From contig WFPZ01000205.1 of NCBI GenBank assembly GCA_015487335.1, forward strand, positions 1-35,234: a stretch of DNA of 35,234 nucleotides, in the 5' to 3' direction. Source of the DNA: Paracoccaceae bacterium (lineage in GTDB: Bacteria; Pseudomonadota; Alphaproteobacteria; Rhodobacterales; Rhodobacteraceae). Positions 8,998 to 17,323 of the stretch are shown piece by piece. The translations under genes were made by a program, and so were the position numbers. The notes under the pieces were generated by a model, which saw nothing but the letters and a program-made list of their open reading frames with translations, ran no database searches and was not told the origin of the DNA. Each line of letters begins with the position of its first letter. Position 1 is the first letter of the stretch.

Positions 8998-10049
8998 GCG
9001 GCGGGCGCGCCGCGCCGGCACCGATTCGCACGCCGGTGCAGGAGCCCCCCGCCCCCGGCGAGGCGGCGGAACCGGCCGAGGGCATCCTGTGGCTTCGCCT
9101 GCCGCTGCCGATGGCGCTCGACCATGTCAATTGCTATGCGCTGGACGACGGCGACGGCTGGACACTCGTCGATACCGGTCTCGACACCCGCAAGACCCGC
9201 GCCATCTGGGAGGCGCTGCTGAGCGGGCCGCTGAAAGGCCGCCCGGTGCGCCGGCTTGTCGTCACCCACCACCACCCCGATCACATCGGGCTGGCCGGGT
9301 GGTTCCAGCGCGCCCACGGGGCCGAGCTTGTCGCCACCCGCACCGCATGGCTGATGGCGCGCATGCTGGTGCTGGACGAACAAATGCTGCCCACCGAAGA
9401 GATGCTGGCGTTCTGGCGTTCGGCCGGGATGGCGCCGCATATCCTTGCCCGCCGCGCCGGCGAACGGCCGTTCAACTTTGCCGATGTGGTGGCGCCGATG
9501 CCGCTGGGCTATCGCCGCATCAAGGAAGGCGATGCCATCGAGATGGGCGGGCGGCGCTGGCAGGTGCGCATCGGCAACGGCCACGCCCCCGAGCACGCCA
9601 CCTTCTGGGCGGAAGGGGACGATCTCGTGATCGGCGGCGACCAGCTGCTGGCGACCATCTCGCCCAACATCGGCCTCTATGCCACCGAACCCGAGGCCGA
9701 CCCGGTGGGCGAGTGGCTGGATGCCTGCAAACGGCTGCGCGCCCTTGCCAACGACCGCCAGCTGGTTCTGCCCGGCCACAAGCTGCCGTTTACCGGCCTG
9801 CCGGCCCGGATGGCCCAGCTGATCGACAACCACCACGGGGCGCTGGCGCGACTGGAGGAGTTTCTCGTCACGCCGCATACTGCGGCCGAATGTTTCGGGG
9901 TCCTCTTCAGGCGCGAGATCGGCGAGGAGGAATACGGGCTGGCCCTTGTCGAGGCCATGGCGCATGTGGTTCATCTGTGGCACCAGGGAAAGGTGACGCG
10001 CCGCATTCGCGACGATGGCGCGTGGCTGTGGCAAACCGAGGCCGGATAA
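8994..10049 (+). CDS. MBL-fold metallo-hydrolase
   Basis: GTG start at 8994 overlapping the dmdC-like stop (GTGA); VVTHHHPDHIGLAGWFQ zinc-binding motif, GNGHAPEHATFW, LPGHKLPF. Confidence 0.9.
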   Translation: MSGGRAAPAPIRTPVQEPPAPGEAAEPAEGILWLRLPLPMALDHVNCYALDDGDGWTLVDTGLDTRKTRAIWEALLSGPLKGRPVRRLVVTHHHPDHIGLAGWFQRAHGAELVATRTAWLMARMLVLDEQMLPTEEMLAFWRSAGMAPHILARRAGERPFNFADVVAPMPLGYRRIKEGDAIEMGGRRWQVRIGNGHAPEHATFWAEGDDLVIGGDQLLATISPNIGLYATEPEADPVGEWLDACKRLRALANDRQLVLPGHKLPFTGLPARMAQLIDNHHGALARLEEFLVTPHTAAECFGVLFRREIGEEEYGLALVEAMAHVVHLWHQGKVTRRIRDDGAWLWQTEAG

Positions 10050-10109
10050 ATGTTGTGCGATGAGGCCCGGGCCCGGCCCGGGCTGCGGCCGTTTCGCGCC
10101 TGCCGGGCC

Positions 10110-10138
10110 GTGACAGAGCGGCAAAAATCGGCTAGGTA
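10110..10138 (+). promoter_or_regulatory. Candidate sigma70-type promoter upstream of the aa3 oxidase subunit IV gene
   Basis: GTGACA (10110-10115), 17-nt spacer, TAGGTA (10133-10138), 32 nt before ATG 10171. Confidence 0.45.
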
Positions 10139-10170
10139 ACCGGCAACGCGAATACGAACAGGGTTGGAAA

Positions 10171-10314
10171 ATGGCAGAAAACGCTGAATACAAGGAAGGT
10201 TCGATGGATATCACCGAGCACGAGAAGACCTTCAGGGGCTTCATCAGGATCACGATCCGCTCGGTCATTGCCATCTTCGCCATCCTGATCTTCCTGGCCC
10301 TCTTCGCCACCTGA
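10171..10314 (+). CDS. aa3-type cytochrome c oxidase subunit IV (47 aa)
   Basis: MAENAEYKEGSMDITEHEKTFRGFIRITIRSVIAIFAILIFLALFAT*, single C-terminal TM helix; below the ORF-track length cutoff. Confidence 0.85.
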   Translation: MAENAEYKEGSMDITEHEKTFRGFIRITIRSVIAIFAILIFLALFAT

Positions 10315-10502
10315 GAACGCCGCCTCGCGCAGGGGCGGGGGCGCTGTTCCGCCCTCAGATGTGCCTTTCACCGCGCGGCCGGGCCCTTGGGGAGGCCTGA
10401 CGGCTGGCTTCGGCTGCAGATTGCCGCGCTGCTTCGGGCAGGCTTGCCGGCGCGGCCCGGCTGTGCTCCACTGTCGCCGCTGCCACGCGGGACTGGGGCC
10501 GG

Positions 10503-11387
10503 ATGAGCGTATCGGAAGAAACTGGCGACTACCTGATCGCGCCCGATCCACTGCGGCCGGGGCTGACCCGCCGCCTGGAGGGAACCGATCACACCGGCGC
10601 GCCGGTCACCGCCTCGGTGGTCGAGGAGCGGCCGCTGACCATCTTCCTCAACAGCCGCGAGATTGTCACCGCCATGACCATCGGGGATTACCCCGAATAC
10701 CTGGCGCTGGGCTTTCTGCGCAACCAGGGCATGCTGGGCGACATGGCCGATGTCACCGCCGTAGATCACGACGAGGAAACCGGCACCGTGGTGGTGCGCA
10801 CCGCCAGCCGCACCAGCTATGAGGAAAAGCTGGAGAAGAAGACCCGCACCTCGGGCTGCGCGGTGGGCACGGTGTTCGGCGACATGATGGAGGGAATCGA
10901 GGGCCTGCGCCTTCCCCGGGCCGAACTGCGCACCAGCTGGCTCTATGCGCTGGCGCACAAGATCAACCGCACCCCCAGCCTCTACCTCGAGGCCGGCGCG
11001 ATCCACGGCACGGTGCTGTGCCGGCGTGACAGGCCGCTTGTCTACATGGAGGACGTGGGCCGGCACAACGCGGTGGACAAGATCGCGGGCTGGATGCTGG
11101 CGCAAGGGGAGCGCGCCGAGGACAAGATCCTTTACACCACCGGGCGGCTGACTTCGGAGATGGTGATCAAGACGGCGCAGATGGGGATCCCGGTGCTGGC
11201 CTCGCGTTCGGGCTTCACCGCCTGGGGGGTGGAGATCGCCCGCCAGGTGGGGCTCACCCTGATCGGGCGGATGCGCGGGCGGCGGTTTCTGTGCCTCTCC
11301 GGCGAAGAGCGGCTGGTGCGCGATGCCGATCCGGGCGCGGTGCCCGAGGAAGACAGCCGCCACCGCCGCAAGGGGGCACAAGGATGA
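10503..11387 (+). CDS. fdhD: Formate dehydrogenase accessory sulfurtransferase FdhD
   Basis: 294 aa; LTIFLNSREIVTAMTIGDYPEYLALGFL, EDVGRHNAVDKIAGW, TTGRLTSEMVIKTAQMGIPVLASRSGFTAWGVEIA. Confidence 0.95.
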   Translation: MSVSEETGDYLIAPDPLRPGLTRRLEGTDHTGAPVTASVVEERPLTIFLNSREIVTAMTIGDYPEYLALGFLRNQGMLGDMADVTAVDHDEETGTVVVRTASRTSYEEKLEKKTRTSGCAVGTVFGDMMEGIEGLRLPRAELRTSWLYALAHKINRTPSLYLEAGAIHGTVLCRRDRPLVYMEDVGRHNAVDKIAGWMLAQGERAEDKILYTTGRLTSEMVIKTAQMGIPVLASRSGFTAWGVEIARQVGLTLIGRMRGRRFLCLSGEERLVRDADPGAVPEEDSRHRRKGAQG

Positions 11388-12007
11388 GCGCCGTGCCCGG
11401 CGTGATTCTCGCAGGCGGGCTGGCCACGCGCATGGGCGGCGGCGACAAGTGCCTGCTGGAACTGGCCTCCCGCCCGCTGCTGGCCCATGTGATCGAGCGC
11501 CTCGCCCCGCAGGCCGGGCCGCTGGCACTCAACGCCAACGGCGATCCGGCCCGGTTTGCGCCTTTCGGTCTGCCGGTCCTGCCCGACAGCGTCCCGGGTT
11601 TTCCCGGGCCGCTGGCCGGGGTTCTGGCCGGGCTCGACTGGGCGCAGGCGCTGGGGGCGGCGCAGATTGTCACCGTGGCGGCGGATACGCCCTTCTTCCC
11701 CACCGATCTGGTGGCGCGGCTGCAGGCGGCGGCCGAGGCGCAGGGGGCGCCGATCGCGCTCGCCGCCACGCCGGACGAGCGCCGCGGCCTGGCGCGCCAT
11801 CCCACCTTCGGGCTGTGGCCGGTGGCGCTGCGCGAGGATCTGCGCGCGGCGCTGCAGGCGGGCACCCGCAAGGTCGTGGCCTGGACGGACCGCCACGGCG
11901 CGGCCAATGCGTTGTTCGATGCCTCGGCGCACGATCCCTTCTTCAACATCAACACGCCGGAAGACCTGGAACGCGCCCGGCGGATACTTGCGGAGCAGAC
12001 CACATGA
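11384..12007 (+). CDS. mobA: Molybdenum cofactor guanylyltransferase
   Basis: MSAVPGVILAGGLATRMGGGDKCLLEL...; NINTPEDLERA; ATGA overlap with fdhD. Confidence 0.95.
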   Translation: MSAVPGVILAGGLATRMGGGDKCLLELASRPLLAHVIERLAPQAGPLALNANGDPARFAPFGLPVLPDSVPGFPGPLAGVLAGLDWAQALGAAQIVTVAADTPFFPTDLVARLQAAAEAQGAPIALAATPDERRGLARHPTFGLWPVALREDLRAALQAGTRKVVAWTDRHGAANALFDASAHDPFFNINTPEDLERARRILAEQTT

Positions 12008-13782
12008 GGGTTTTCGGTGTCGTCGGATGGAAGAACACCGGCAAGACCGGGCTGATGGAGCGGCTGGTGGCCGAGATCACCGGCCGGGGGTTTTCCGTCT
12101 CCACGCTCAAGCACGCCCACCACAGCTTTGACGTGGATCAGCCCGGCAAGGACAGCTACCGCCACCGTGCCGCCGGCGCCACCGAGGTGCTGCTGTCCTC
12201 GCGCAACCGCTGGGCGCTGATGCATGAAAACCGCGCCGAGGGGGAGGCCCCGCTGGAGCGCCTGCTGGCCCGGCTGTCGCCCGTCGATCTGGTGCTGATC
12301 GAGGGCTACAAGCGCGACGACCATCCCAAGGTGGAGGCTCACCGCGCCGAAACCGGCAAGCCGCTGATCGCGCCGGGCGATCCCACGGTGCGGGCCGTGG
12401 CCTCGGACGTGCCGCTGGAAGGGCTGGAGATACCGGTGTTTCACCTCGACGATACCGCCGCGGTGGCCGATTTCATCCTGTCCGAGACGGGACTGGCGCC
12501 ACAGCCCGCCGAACCTGCCGCACCTCCCGCGCCGCCGAAACTGCGCGATGACTGCTTCGCCCTGCCCGACGGGGTGGAATGGGCCCCCGTGGACGAGGTT
12601 CTTGCCCGGCTGCGCGACAGCCTGCACCCGGTGGTGGGTCGCCGGACGATGCCGGTGGCAAAGGCGCTGGGCCGGGTGCTGGCCAGCGATGCGGTGGCGC
12701 TGCGCTCCAACCCTCCGCATGCCAATTCCGCGGTGGACGGTTACGGCCTGGCTCATGCCGCCACCGGCGAGGGGGCGCAAAGCCTGCCGCTGCTCGAGGG
12801 CCGCTCGGCCGCCGGCGCCCCCTTCGAGGGCACCGTGCCCCCAGGCCATGCGGTGCGCATCCTCACCGGGGCCCTGATCCCGCCCGGGGTGGATACGATC
12901 ATCATGCAGGAGGACGTGGTGGCCGAGGGCGGGCGGCTGTCCTTCAACGGACCGCTGAAGAAGGGGGCGAACGTCCGCCCGGCGGGGGAGGATGCGAAGG
13001 CGGGAGAGCCCGTGCTGAGCGCGGGCCGGCACCTTGGGCCGCAGCACCTGGCGCTGCTTGCCGCGGTGGGCCGCTCGCAGGTGGAGGTTTTCGAGCCGCT
13101 GCGCGTGGGTGTGCTCTCGACCGGCGACGAGATCGTGGAGCCGGGCGCCACGGCGGAGCCCTCGAAGACCTATGACGCCAATCGCCCGATGCTGCTGGGG
13201 CTGGCCCGGAAATGGGGCCATGAGGCGGTGGACCTCGGCCATGTGGCCGATGACCGCGCCCGGCTGCGCGCGGTGCTGGACGAGGCGGCGGACAGGGTGG
13301 ACGTGATCCTGACCAGCGGCGGGGCCTCGGCCGGCGAGGAAGATCACGTCTCGGCCCTGCTGGAGGAGGTCGGCGCGCTTTCGCTGTGGCGGGTGGCGAT
13401 CAAGCCGGGCCGCCCGCTGGCGCTGGGAATGTGGGCCGGCGTGCCGGTGTTCGGCCTGCCCGGCAACCCGGTGGCGGCCTTCGTCTGCGCGCTGATCTTC
13501 GCCCGCCCGGCGCTTTCGCAGCTGGCCGGCGCCGGCTGGCCCGAACCGGCGGCCCTGCAGCTGCCGGCAGCCTTCGAGAAGCGCAAGCGGCCGGGGCGGC
13601 GCGAGTATCTGCGTGCCCGGATGCGGGCCGACGGGCAGGTGGAGGTTTACGAAAGCGAGGGTTCGGGCCGCGTCTCGGGGCTGGTCTGGGCCGACGGGCT
13701 GGTGGAGCTGGAGGACGAGGGCCGCCACATCCGGCCCGGCGACATGGTGCGCTACCTGCCGTTTTCCGGCTTCGGGCTGTAG
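12004..13782 (+). CDS. Bifunctional MobB-MoeA fusion (MGD biosynthesis adaptor / molybdopterin molybdotransferase)
   Basis: Single 592-aa frame: MRVFGVVGWKNTGKTGLMERLV (MobB P-loop), linker LAPQPAEPAAPPAPP, then MoeA (SAVDGYGLA, PPGHAVRILTGALIP, STGDEIVEPG, SGGASAGEEDHV, GLPGNPVAAFV). ATGA overlap with mobA. Confidence 0.93.
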   Translation: MRVFGVVGWKNTGKTGLMERLVAEITGRGFSVSTLKHAHHSFDVDQPGKDSYRHRAAGATEVLLSSRNRWALMHENRAEGEAPLERLLARLSPVDLVLIEGYKRDDHPKVEAHRAETGKPLIAPGDPTVRAVASDVPLEGLEIPVFHLDDTAAVADFILSETGLAPQPAEPAAPPAPPKLRDDCFALPDGVEWAPVDEVLARLRDSLHPVVGRRTMPVAKALGRVLASDAVALRSNPPHANSAVDGYGLAHAATGEGAQSLPLLEGRSAAGAPFEGTVPPGHAVRILTGALIPPGVDTIIMQEDVVAEGGRLSFNGPLKKGANVRPAGEDAKAGEPVLSAGRHLGPQHLALLAAVGRSQVEVFEPLRVGVLSTGDEIVEPGATAEPSKTYDANRPMLLGLARKWGHEAVDLGHVADDRARLRAVLDEAADRVDVILTSGGASAGEEDHVSALLEEVGALSLWRVAIKPGRPLALGMWAGVPVFGLPGNPVAAFVCALIFARPALSQLAGAGWPEPAALQLPAAFEKRKRPGRREYLRARMRADGQVEVYESEGSGRVSGLVWADGLVELEDEGRHIRPGDMVRYLPFSGFGL

Positions 13783-13786
13783 CGGT

Positions 13787-14821
13787 TCAGTCGAAGGTGC
13801 CCGTCACCCGCCCCAGCAGCATGAAGGCGCGCGCGGTGCGGGTGTCGGCCAGGGCGTTGATCTCTTCGTCGGTGGCGGTTTTCTCGAATTCCGAGAAGGT
13901 GCGGTCGAAGCGGCGCAGGAAGTGGTGCACCGAGTCGCGGAACACCGGGTCCTGGCGCATCCGCCCGGCGGCCAGCGCCAGCGCCGAGCGGTCGCGGATG
14001 CCGCCCAGCATGGCCACCGTCTTGCCGCGCTCGCCCTTGGCGAAGCGTCGCCAGATTTCGGGCCGCGCCCGGTCGGGGCGCAGATCGTCCATGTAGATGC
14101 CGTCCTGCGACAGCAGGGTCAGCACGTCCTGGGCGGCCTGCACCAGCTGCGCGGCCGAGCGGTCTTGCAAGGCCCGACGCAGGGCGCGGAAGCCTTCCTT
14201 GTCTTCCGGGTCGTCGGGGAAGTTCAGGGCGCGGATGAAATCAGCCACCGAGAGCGGCGGGGCCAGGGGCTCGTCCGGGGTGTCAAGGGCCAGGCTGGGC
14301 TGGGCCTCGGCCGCGGATTCGCCTGCGGGCAGGGCGGCCTTGCGCTCGGCCTCGGCCTCTTCCGCGGCGGGGCGGATCGAGGTGAACATGGCCAGCTTCT
14401 CTTCGGTCTTGCGCTGGGCGGCGGCGATTTCCTCAAGCTTCTTCTCGAAGGAAGGGCCGAGCGGGGCCGCGCCCGATTGCTGCTGCTGCAGGTAGCTGTG
14501 GCGCATGGCGTTCACCGCGGCCTCCAGCCGTGCGGCCTCTTCGCGCATCACCCGCGCCGAACGCGCCGCGGCTGCGGCCACCCAGATCAGCGCCACCGGC
14601 AGGAAGATGGCGACGAAGGTCGTCACGAAGTTCACCACGTCCGCCCTCGGGCCGCCGCCCTCGCCGCGGCCCGAGGCGAAGACGAAGAACAGCGTCACCG
14701 CAAGCAGCCACAGCGCCGAGGCCGCGCCGGCCACCAGTTCGGTGGTGGTGACCTGCGGCCCCTTGCTGCGGCGCGAGAAGATCCCGAGGTCCATCGGCTT
14801 TTCCTGTCCGGGTTCGGCCAT
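13787..14821 (-). CDS. Conserved hypothetical membrane protein with coiled-coil region
   Basis: 344 aa; two N-terminal hydrophobic helices (LVAGAASALWLLAVTLFFVFA, VVNFVTTFVAIFLPVALIWVAAA), coiled-coil, soluble C-terminus. Confidence 0.75.
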   Translation of the reverse strand: MAEPGQEKPMDLGIFSRRSKGPQVTTTELVAGAASALWLLAVTLFFVFASGRGEGGGPRADVVNFVTTFVAIFLPVALIWVAAAAARSARVMREEAARLEAAVNAMRHSYLQQQQSGAAPLGPSFEKKLEEIAAAQRKTEEKLAMFTSIRPAAEEAEAERKAALPAGESAAEAQPSLALDTPDEPLAPPLSVADFIRALNFPDDPEDKEGFRALRRALQDRSAAQLVQAAQDVLTLLSQDGIYMDDLRPDRARPEIWRRFAKGERGKTVAMLGGIRDRSALALAAGRMRQDPVFRDSVHHFLRRFDRTFSEFEKTATDEEINALADTRTARAFMLLGRVTGTFD

Positions 14822-14849
14822 CGTCGCCTCCGCATTGCGGCCAGAAGCT

Positions 14850-15320
14850 TCAGATGTATCTGACCGATACGATCTCGTAAGCCTTTTCGCCGCCGGGGGT
14901 GCGCACCTCTACGCTGTCGCCCTCTTCCTTGCCGATCAGCGCGCGCGCCAGCGGCGAGCGGATGTTGAGCTTGCCCGCCTCGATGTCGGCCTCGGCCTCG
15001 CCGACGATCTGGTAGGTCTTTTCCTCTTCGGTGTCCTCGTCCACCAGGGTTACCGTGGCGCCGAACTTGATCGGGCCGGACAGTTTTGCCGGATCGATCA
15101 CCTCGGCCAGCGACAGGAGCCCCTCGATTTCCTTGATGCGGCCCTCGATGAAGCTCTGCTTTTCGCGCGCCGAGTGGTATTCGGCGTTTTCCGAGAGGTC
15201 GCCATGCTCGCGCGCCTCGGCAATCGCCCTGATGATGGCCGGGCGCTCGACGCTCTTGAGCTGCTTCAGCTCTTCGTTCAGCGCGGAATGGCCCGCGCGG
15301 GTCATAGGTATCTTTTCCAT
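14850..15320 (-). CDS. greA: Transcription elongation factor GreA
   Basis: [62 protein letters not shown]...; start set at 15320, not at the long upstream ORF extension. Confidence 0.97.
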   Translation of the reverse strand: MEKIPMTRAGHSALNEELKQLKSVERPAIIRAIAEAREHGDLSENAEYHSAREKQSFIEGRIKEIEGLLSLAEVIDPAKLSGPIKFGATVTLVDEDTEEEKTYQIVGEAEADIEAGKLNIRSPLARALIGKEEGDSVEVRTPGGEKAYEIVSVRYI

Positions 15321-15496
15321 GTTTCTCGGCCAGCCCTTGCGAAACTCGCAACATTTTCCGTCACGGCCAGAGGCCGCCGACTTGCGGCCAAATGAACCGA
15401 GAGAGCCCCGGAATGCAAGAGAAAGAACGGCGCCGGCAGGGCGGAGCCGGTTTTTCGCCGACGGGGCGGCCGGAAGGGCGTAACGCCGTGTCGCGA

Positions 15497-15524
15497 TTGA
15501 CCGGTTCGTCACGCGTGCGATAAC
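15497..15524 (+). promoter_or_regulatory. Candidate promoter for ETF-QO
   Basis: TTGACC (15497-15502), 16-nt spacer, GATAAC (15519-15524). Confidence 0.3.
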
Positions 15525-15578
15525 GAGGGCGGGACCGACATTTCGCAATTCCGGTCCGTGCCGGAAGAAGGGGGAAAC

Positions 15579-17231
15579 ATGGCCGAGATTGAACGCGAGT
15601 CGATGGAATACGATGTGGTGATCGTGGGCGCGGGCCCGGCCGGGCTTTCGGCGGCGATCCGGCTCAAGCAGCTCGATGCCGATCTTTCCGTGGTGGTGCT
15701 GGAGAAGGGCTCGGAGGTGGGCGCGCATATCCTCTCCGGCGCGGTGCTGGACACATCGGGCCTCGATGCGCTGATCCCCGACTGGAAGGAACGCGGCGCG
15801 CCCGTCAACGTGCCGGTCAGGAAGGACAGGTTCTACCTCTTCGGCGAGGCCGGCCGGCTGCGCATCCCCAACTTCCTGATGCCGCCGCTGATGAACAACC
15901 ACGGCTGCTACATCGTCTCGATGGGCAATGTCTGCCGCTGGCTGGCCGGCGAGGCCGAGGCGCTGGGGGTGGAGATCTTCCCCGGCATGGCCTGCTCGGA
16001 GCTGGTATGGGGAGAGAACGGCGAGGTGAAGGGCGTGGTGGCCGGTGAGTTCGGGCTGAACCCCGACGGCACGCCGGGGCCGAACTACGAACCGGGGATG
16101 GAACTGCACGGCAAGTACGTGTTCCTCTCCGAAGGCGCGCGGGGGTCGCTTTCCAAACAGGTGATCGAGAGGTTTTCGCTCGATGCGAAGTCGGACGTGC
16201 CGAAATTCGGTATCGGGCTGAAGGAAATCTGGGAGGTAAAGCCGGAAAACCACCGCGAGGGGCTGGTGGTGCACTCCATGGGCTGGCCGCTGGGGTGGAA
16301 GAACTCGGGCGGCTCCTTCATGTATCACGCCGAGAACAACCAGGTGTTCATCGGCTATATCGTCGATCTGAACTACAGGAACCCGTATCTCTACCCTTAC
16401 ATGGAATTCCAGCGCTTCAAGCACCACCCGGAGGTGGCAAAGGTGCTGGAGGGCGGCAAGCGGGTGGCCTACGGGGCGCGCGCCGTGGCCAAGGGCGGGT
16501 TCCAGTCGATACCGCAGTCGGCCTTCCCCGGCGGGGCGCTGCTGGGCTGCGCCTCGGGGCTGATCAACCTGCCGCGCATCAAGGGCAACCACAACGCCAT
16601 GCTCTCGGGCATCGCCGCCGCCGAGGCGGCCCATGCCGCCATCAGGGCCGGGCGCGCCGGCGACGTGCTGGAATCCTACGACGAGGCGCTGCGCACCGGC
16701 CCGGTGGGGCGCGACCTGCACCGGGTGCGCAACGTGGCGCCGCTCAACGGCCGTTTCGGCCCGCTCGGCGGGCTGGCGCTGGGCGGGTTCGACATGTGGT
16801 TCCAGACCATCTTCCGCTTCTCGCCGTTCGGCACCCTCAAACACGGCAAGACCGATGCCCAAGCCACGGAGCCGGCGGCGAAGCACAAGCCGATCGACTA
16901 CCCCAAACCCGACGGAACCCTCAGCTTCGACCGGCTGACCAACGTGGCGTTCTCCTTCACCAACCACGAGGAAAACCAGCCCCCGCACCTGAAGCTGAAG
17001 GATCCGGAGGTCCCGATCCGGATCAATCTGCCGGAATATGCCGAACCGGCGCAGCGCTACTGCCCGGCCGGGGTCTACGAGGTGGTGCAGGAAGATGGCG
17101 CGCCGGCCCGTTTCGTGATCAACTTCCAGAACTGCGTGCACTGCAAGACCTGCGACATCAAGGACCCCTCGCAGAATATCGTCTGGACCTGCCCGCAGGG
17201 CGGCGACGGGCCGAACTATCCCAACATGTAA
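15579..17231 (+). CDS. Electron transfer flavoprotein-ubiquinone oxidoreductase
   Basis: 550 aa; [21 protein letters not shown], and C-terminal Fe-S region [33 protein letters not shown]. Confidence 0.97.
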   Translation: MAEIERESMEYDVVIVGAGPAGLSAAIRLKQLDADLSVVVLEKGSEVGAHILSGAVLDTSGLDALIPDWKERGAPVNVPVRKDRFYLFGEAGRLRIPNFLMPPLMNNHGCYIVSMGNVCRWLAGEAEALGVEIFPGMACSELVWGENGEVKGVVAGEFGLNPDGTPGPNYEPGMELHGKYVFLSEGARGSLSKQVIERFSLDAKSDVPKFGIGLKEIWEVKPENHREGLVVHSMGWPLGWKNSGGSFMYHAENNQVFIGYIVDLNYRNPYLYPYMEFQRFKHHPEVAKVLEGGKRVAYGARAVAKGGFQSIPQSAFPGGALLGCASGLINLPRIKGNHNAMLSGIAAAEAAHAAIRAGRAGDVLESYDEALRTGPVGRDLHRVRNVAPLNGRFGPLGGLALGGFDMWFQTIFRFSPFGTLKHGKTDAQATEPAAKHKPIDYPKPDGTLSFDRLTNVAFSFTNHEENQPPHLKLKDPEVPIRINLPEYAEPAQRYCPAGVYEVVQEDGAPARFVINFQNCVHCKTCDIKDPSQNIVWTCPQGGDGPNYPNM

Positions 17232-17270
17232 CGCCTGCGTCAGACGGCCTGGCCGGGGCGGCCCGGTGCA

Positions 17271-17299
17271 TTGTTTTCATGGGCGCGACGGGATAGGTT
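17271..17299 (+). promoter_or_regulatory. Candidate promoter upstream of the TPR gene
   Basis: TTGTTT (17271-17276), 17-nt spacer, TAGGTT (17294-17299); overlaps the inverted repeat 17278-17309. Confidence 0.3.
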
Positions 17300-17309
17300 C
17301 GCGCCCATG
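17278..17309. repeat. Perfect 11-bp inverted repeat upstream of the TPR gene
   Basis: CATGGGCGCGA (17278-17288) / TCGCGCCCATG (17299-17309), 10-nt spacer. Confidence 0.75.
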
Positions 17310-17323
17310 ACCGACCTGAAGGG

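Noticed and set aside
7252-9021. 589-aa minus-strand ORF opposite the acyl-CoA dehydrogenase
   Set aside because: Long shadow ORF with His/Gly/Gln-rich composition; the opposite strand has a clear ACAD.
10065-10083. GCCCGGG-CCCGG-CCCGGGC hairpin after the MBL gene as a terminator
   Set aside because: Stem is good but there is no T-tract and such GC-only palindromes arise easily here; not confident enough to list as a feature.
11254-13728. 824-aa minus-strand ORF opposite mobA and mobB-moeA
   Set aside because: Shadow ORF of GC-rich coding DNA; covers several unrelated genes and has no family signature.
15321-17141. N-terminal extension of the greA ORF (763-aa minus-strand frame)
   Set aside because: Extension is antisense to ETF-QO; canonical GreA begins at [18 protein letters not shown] (15320).
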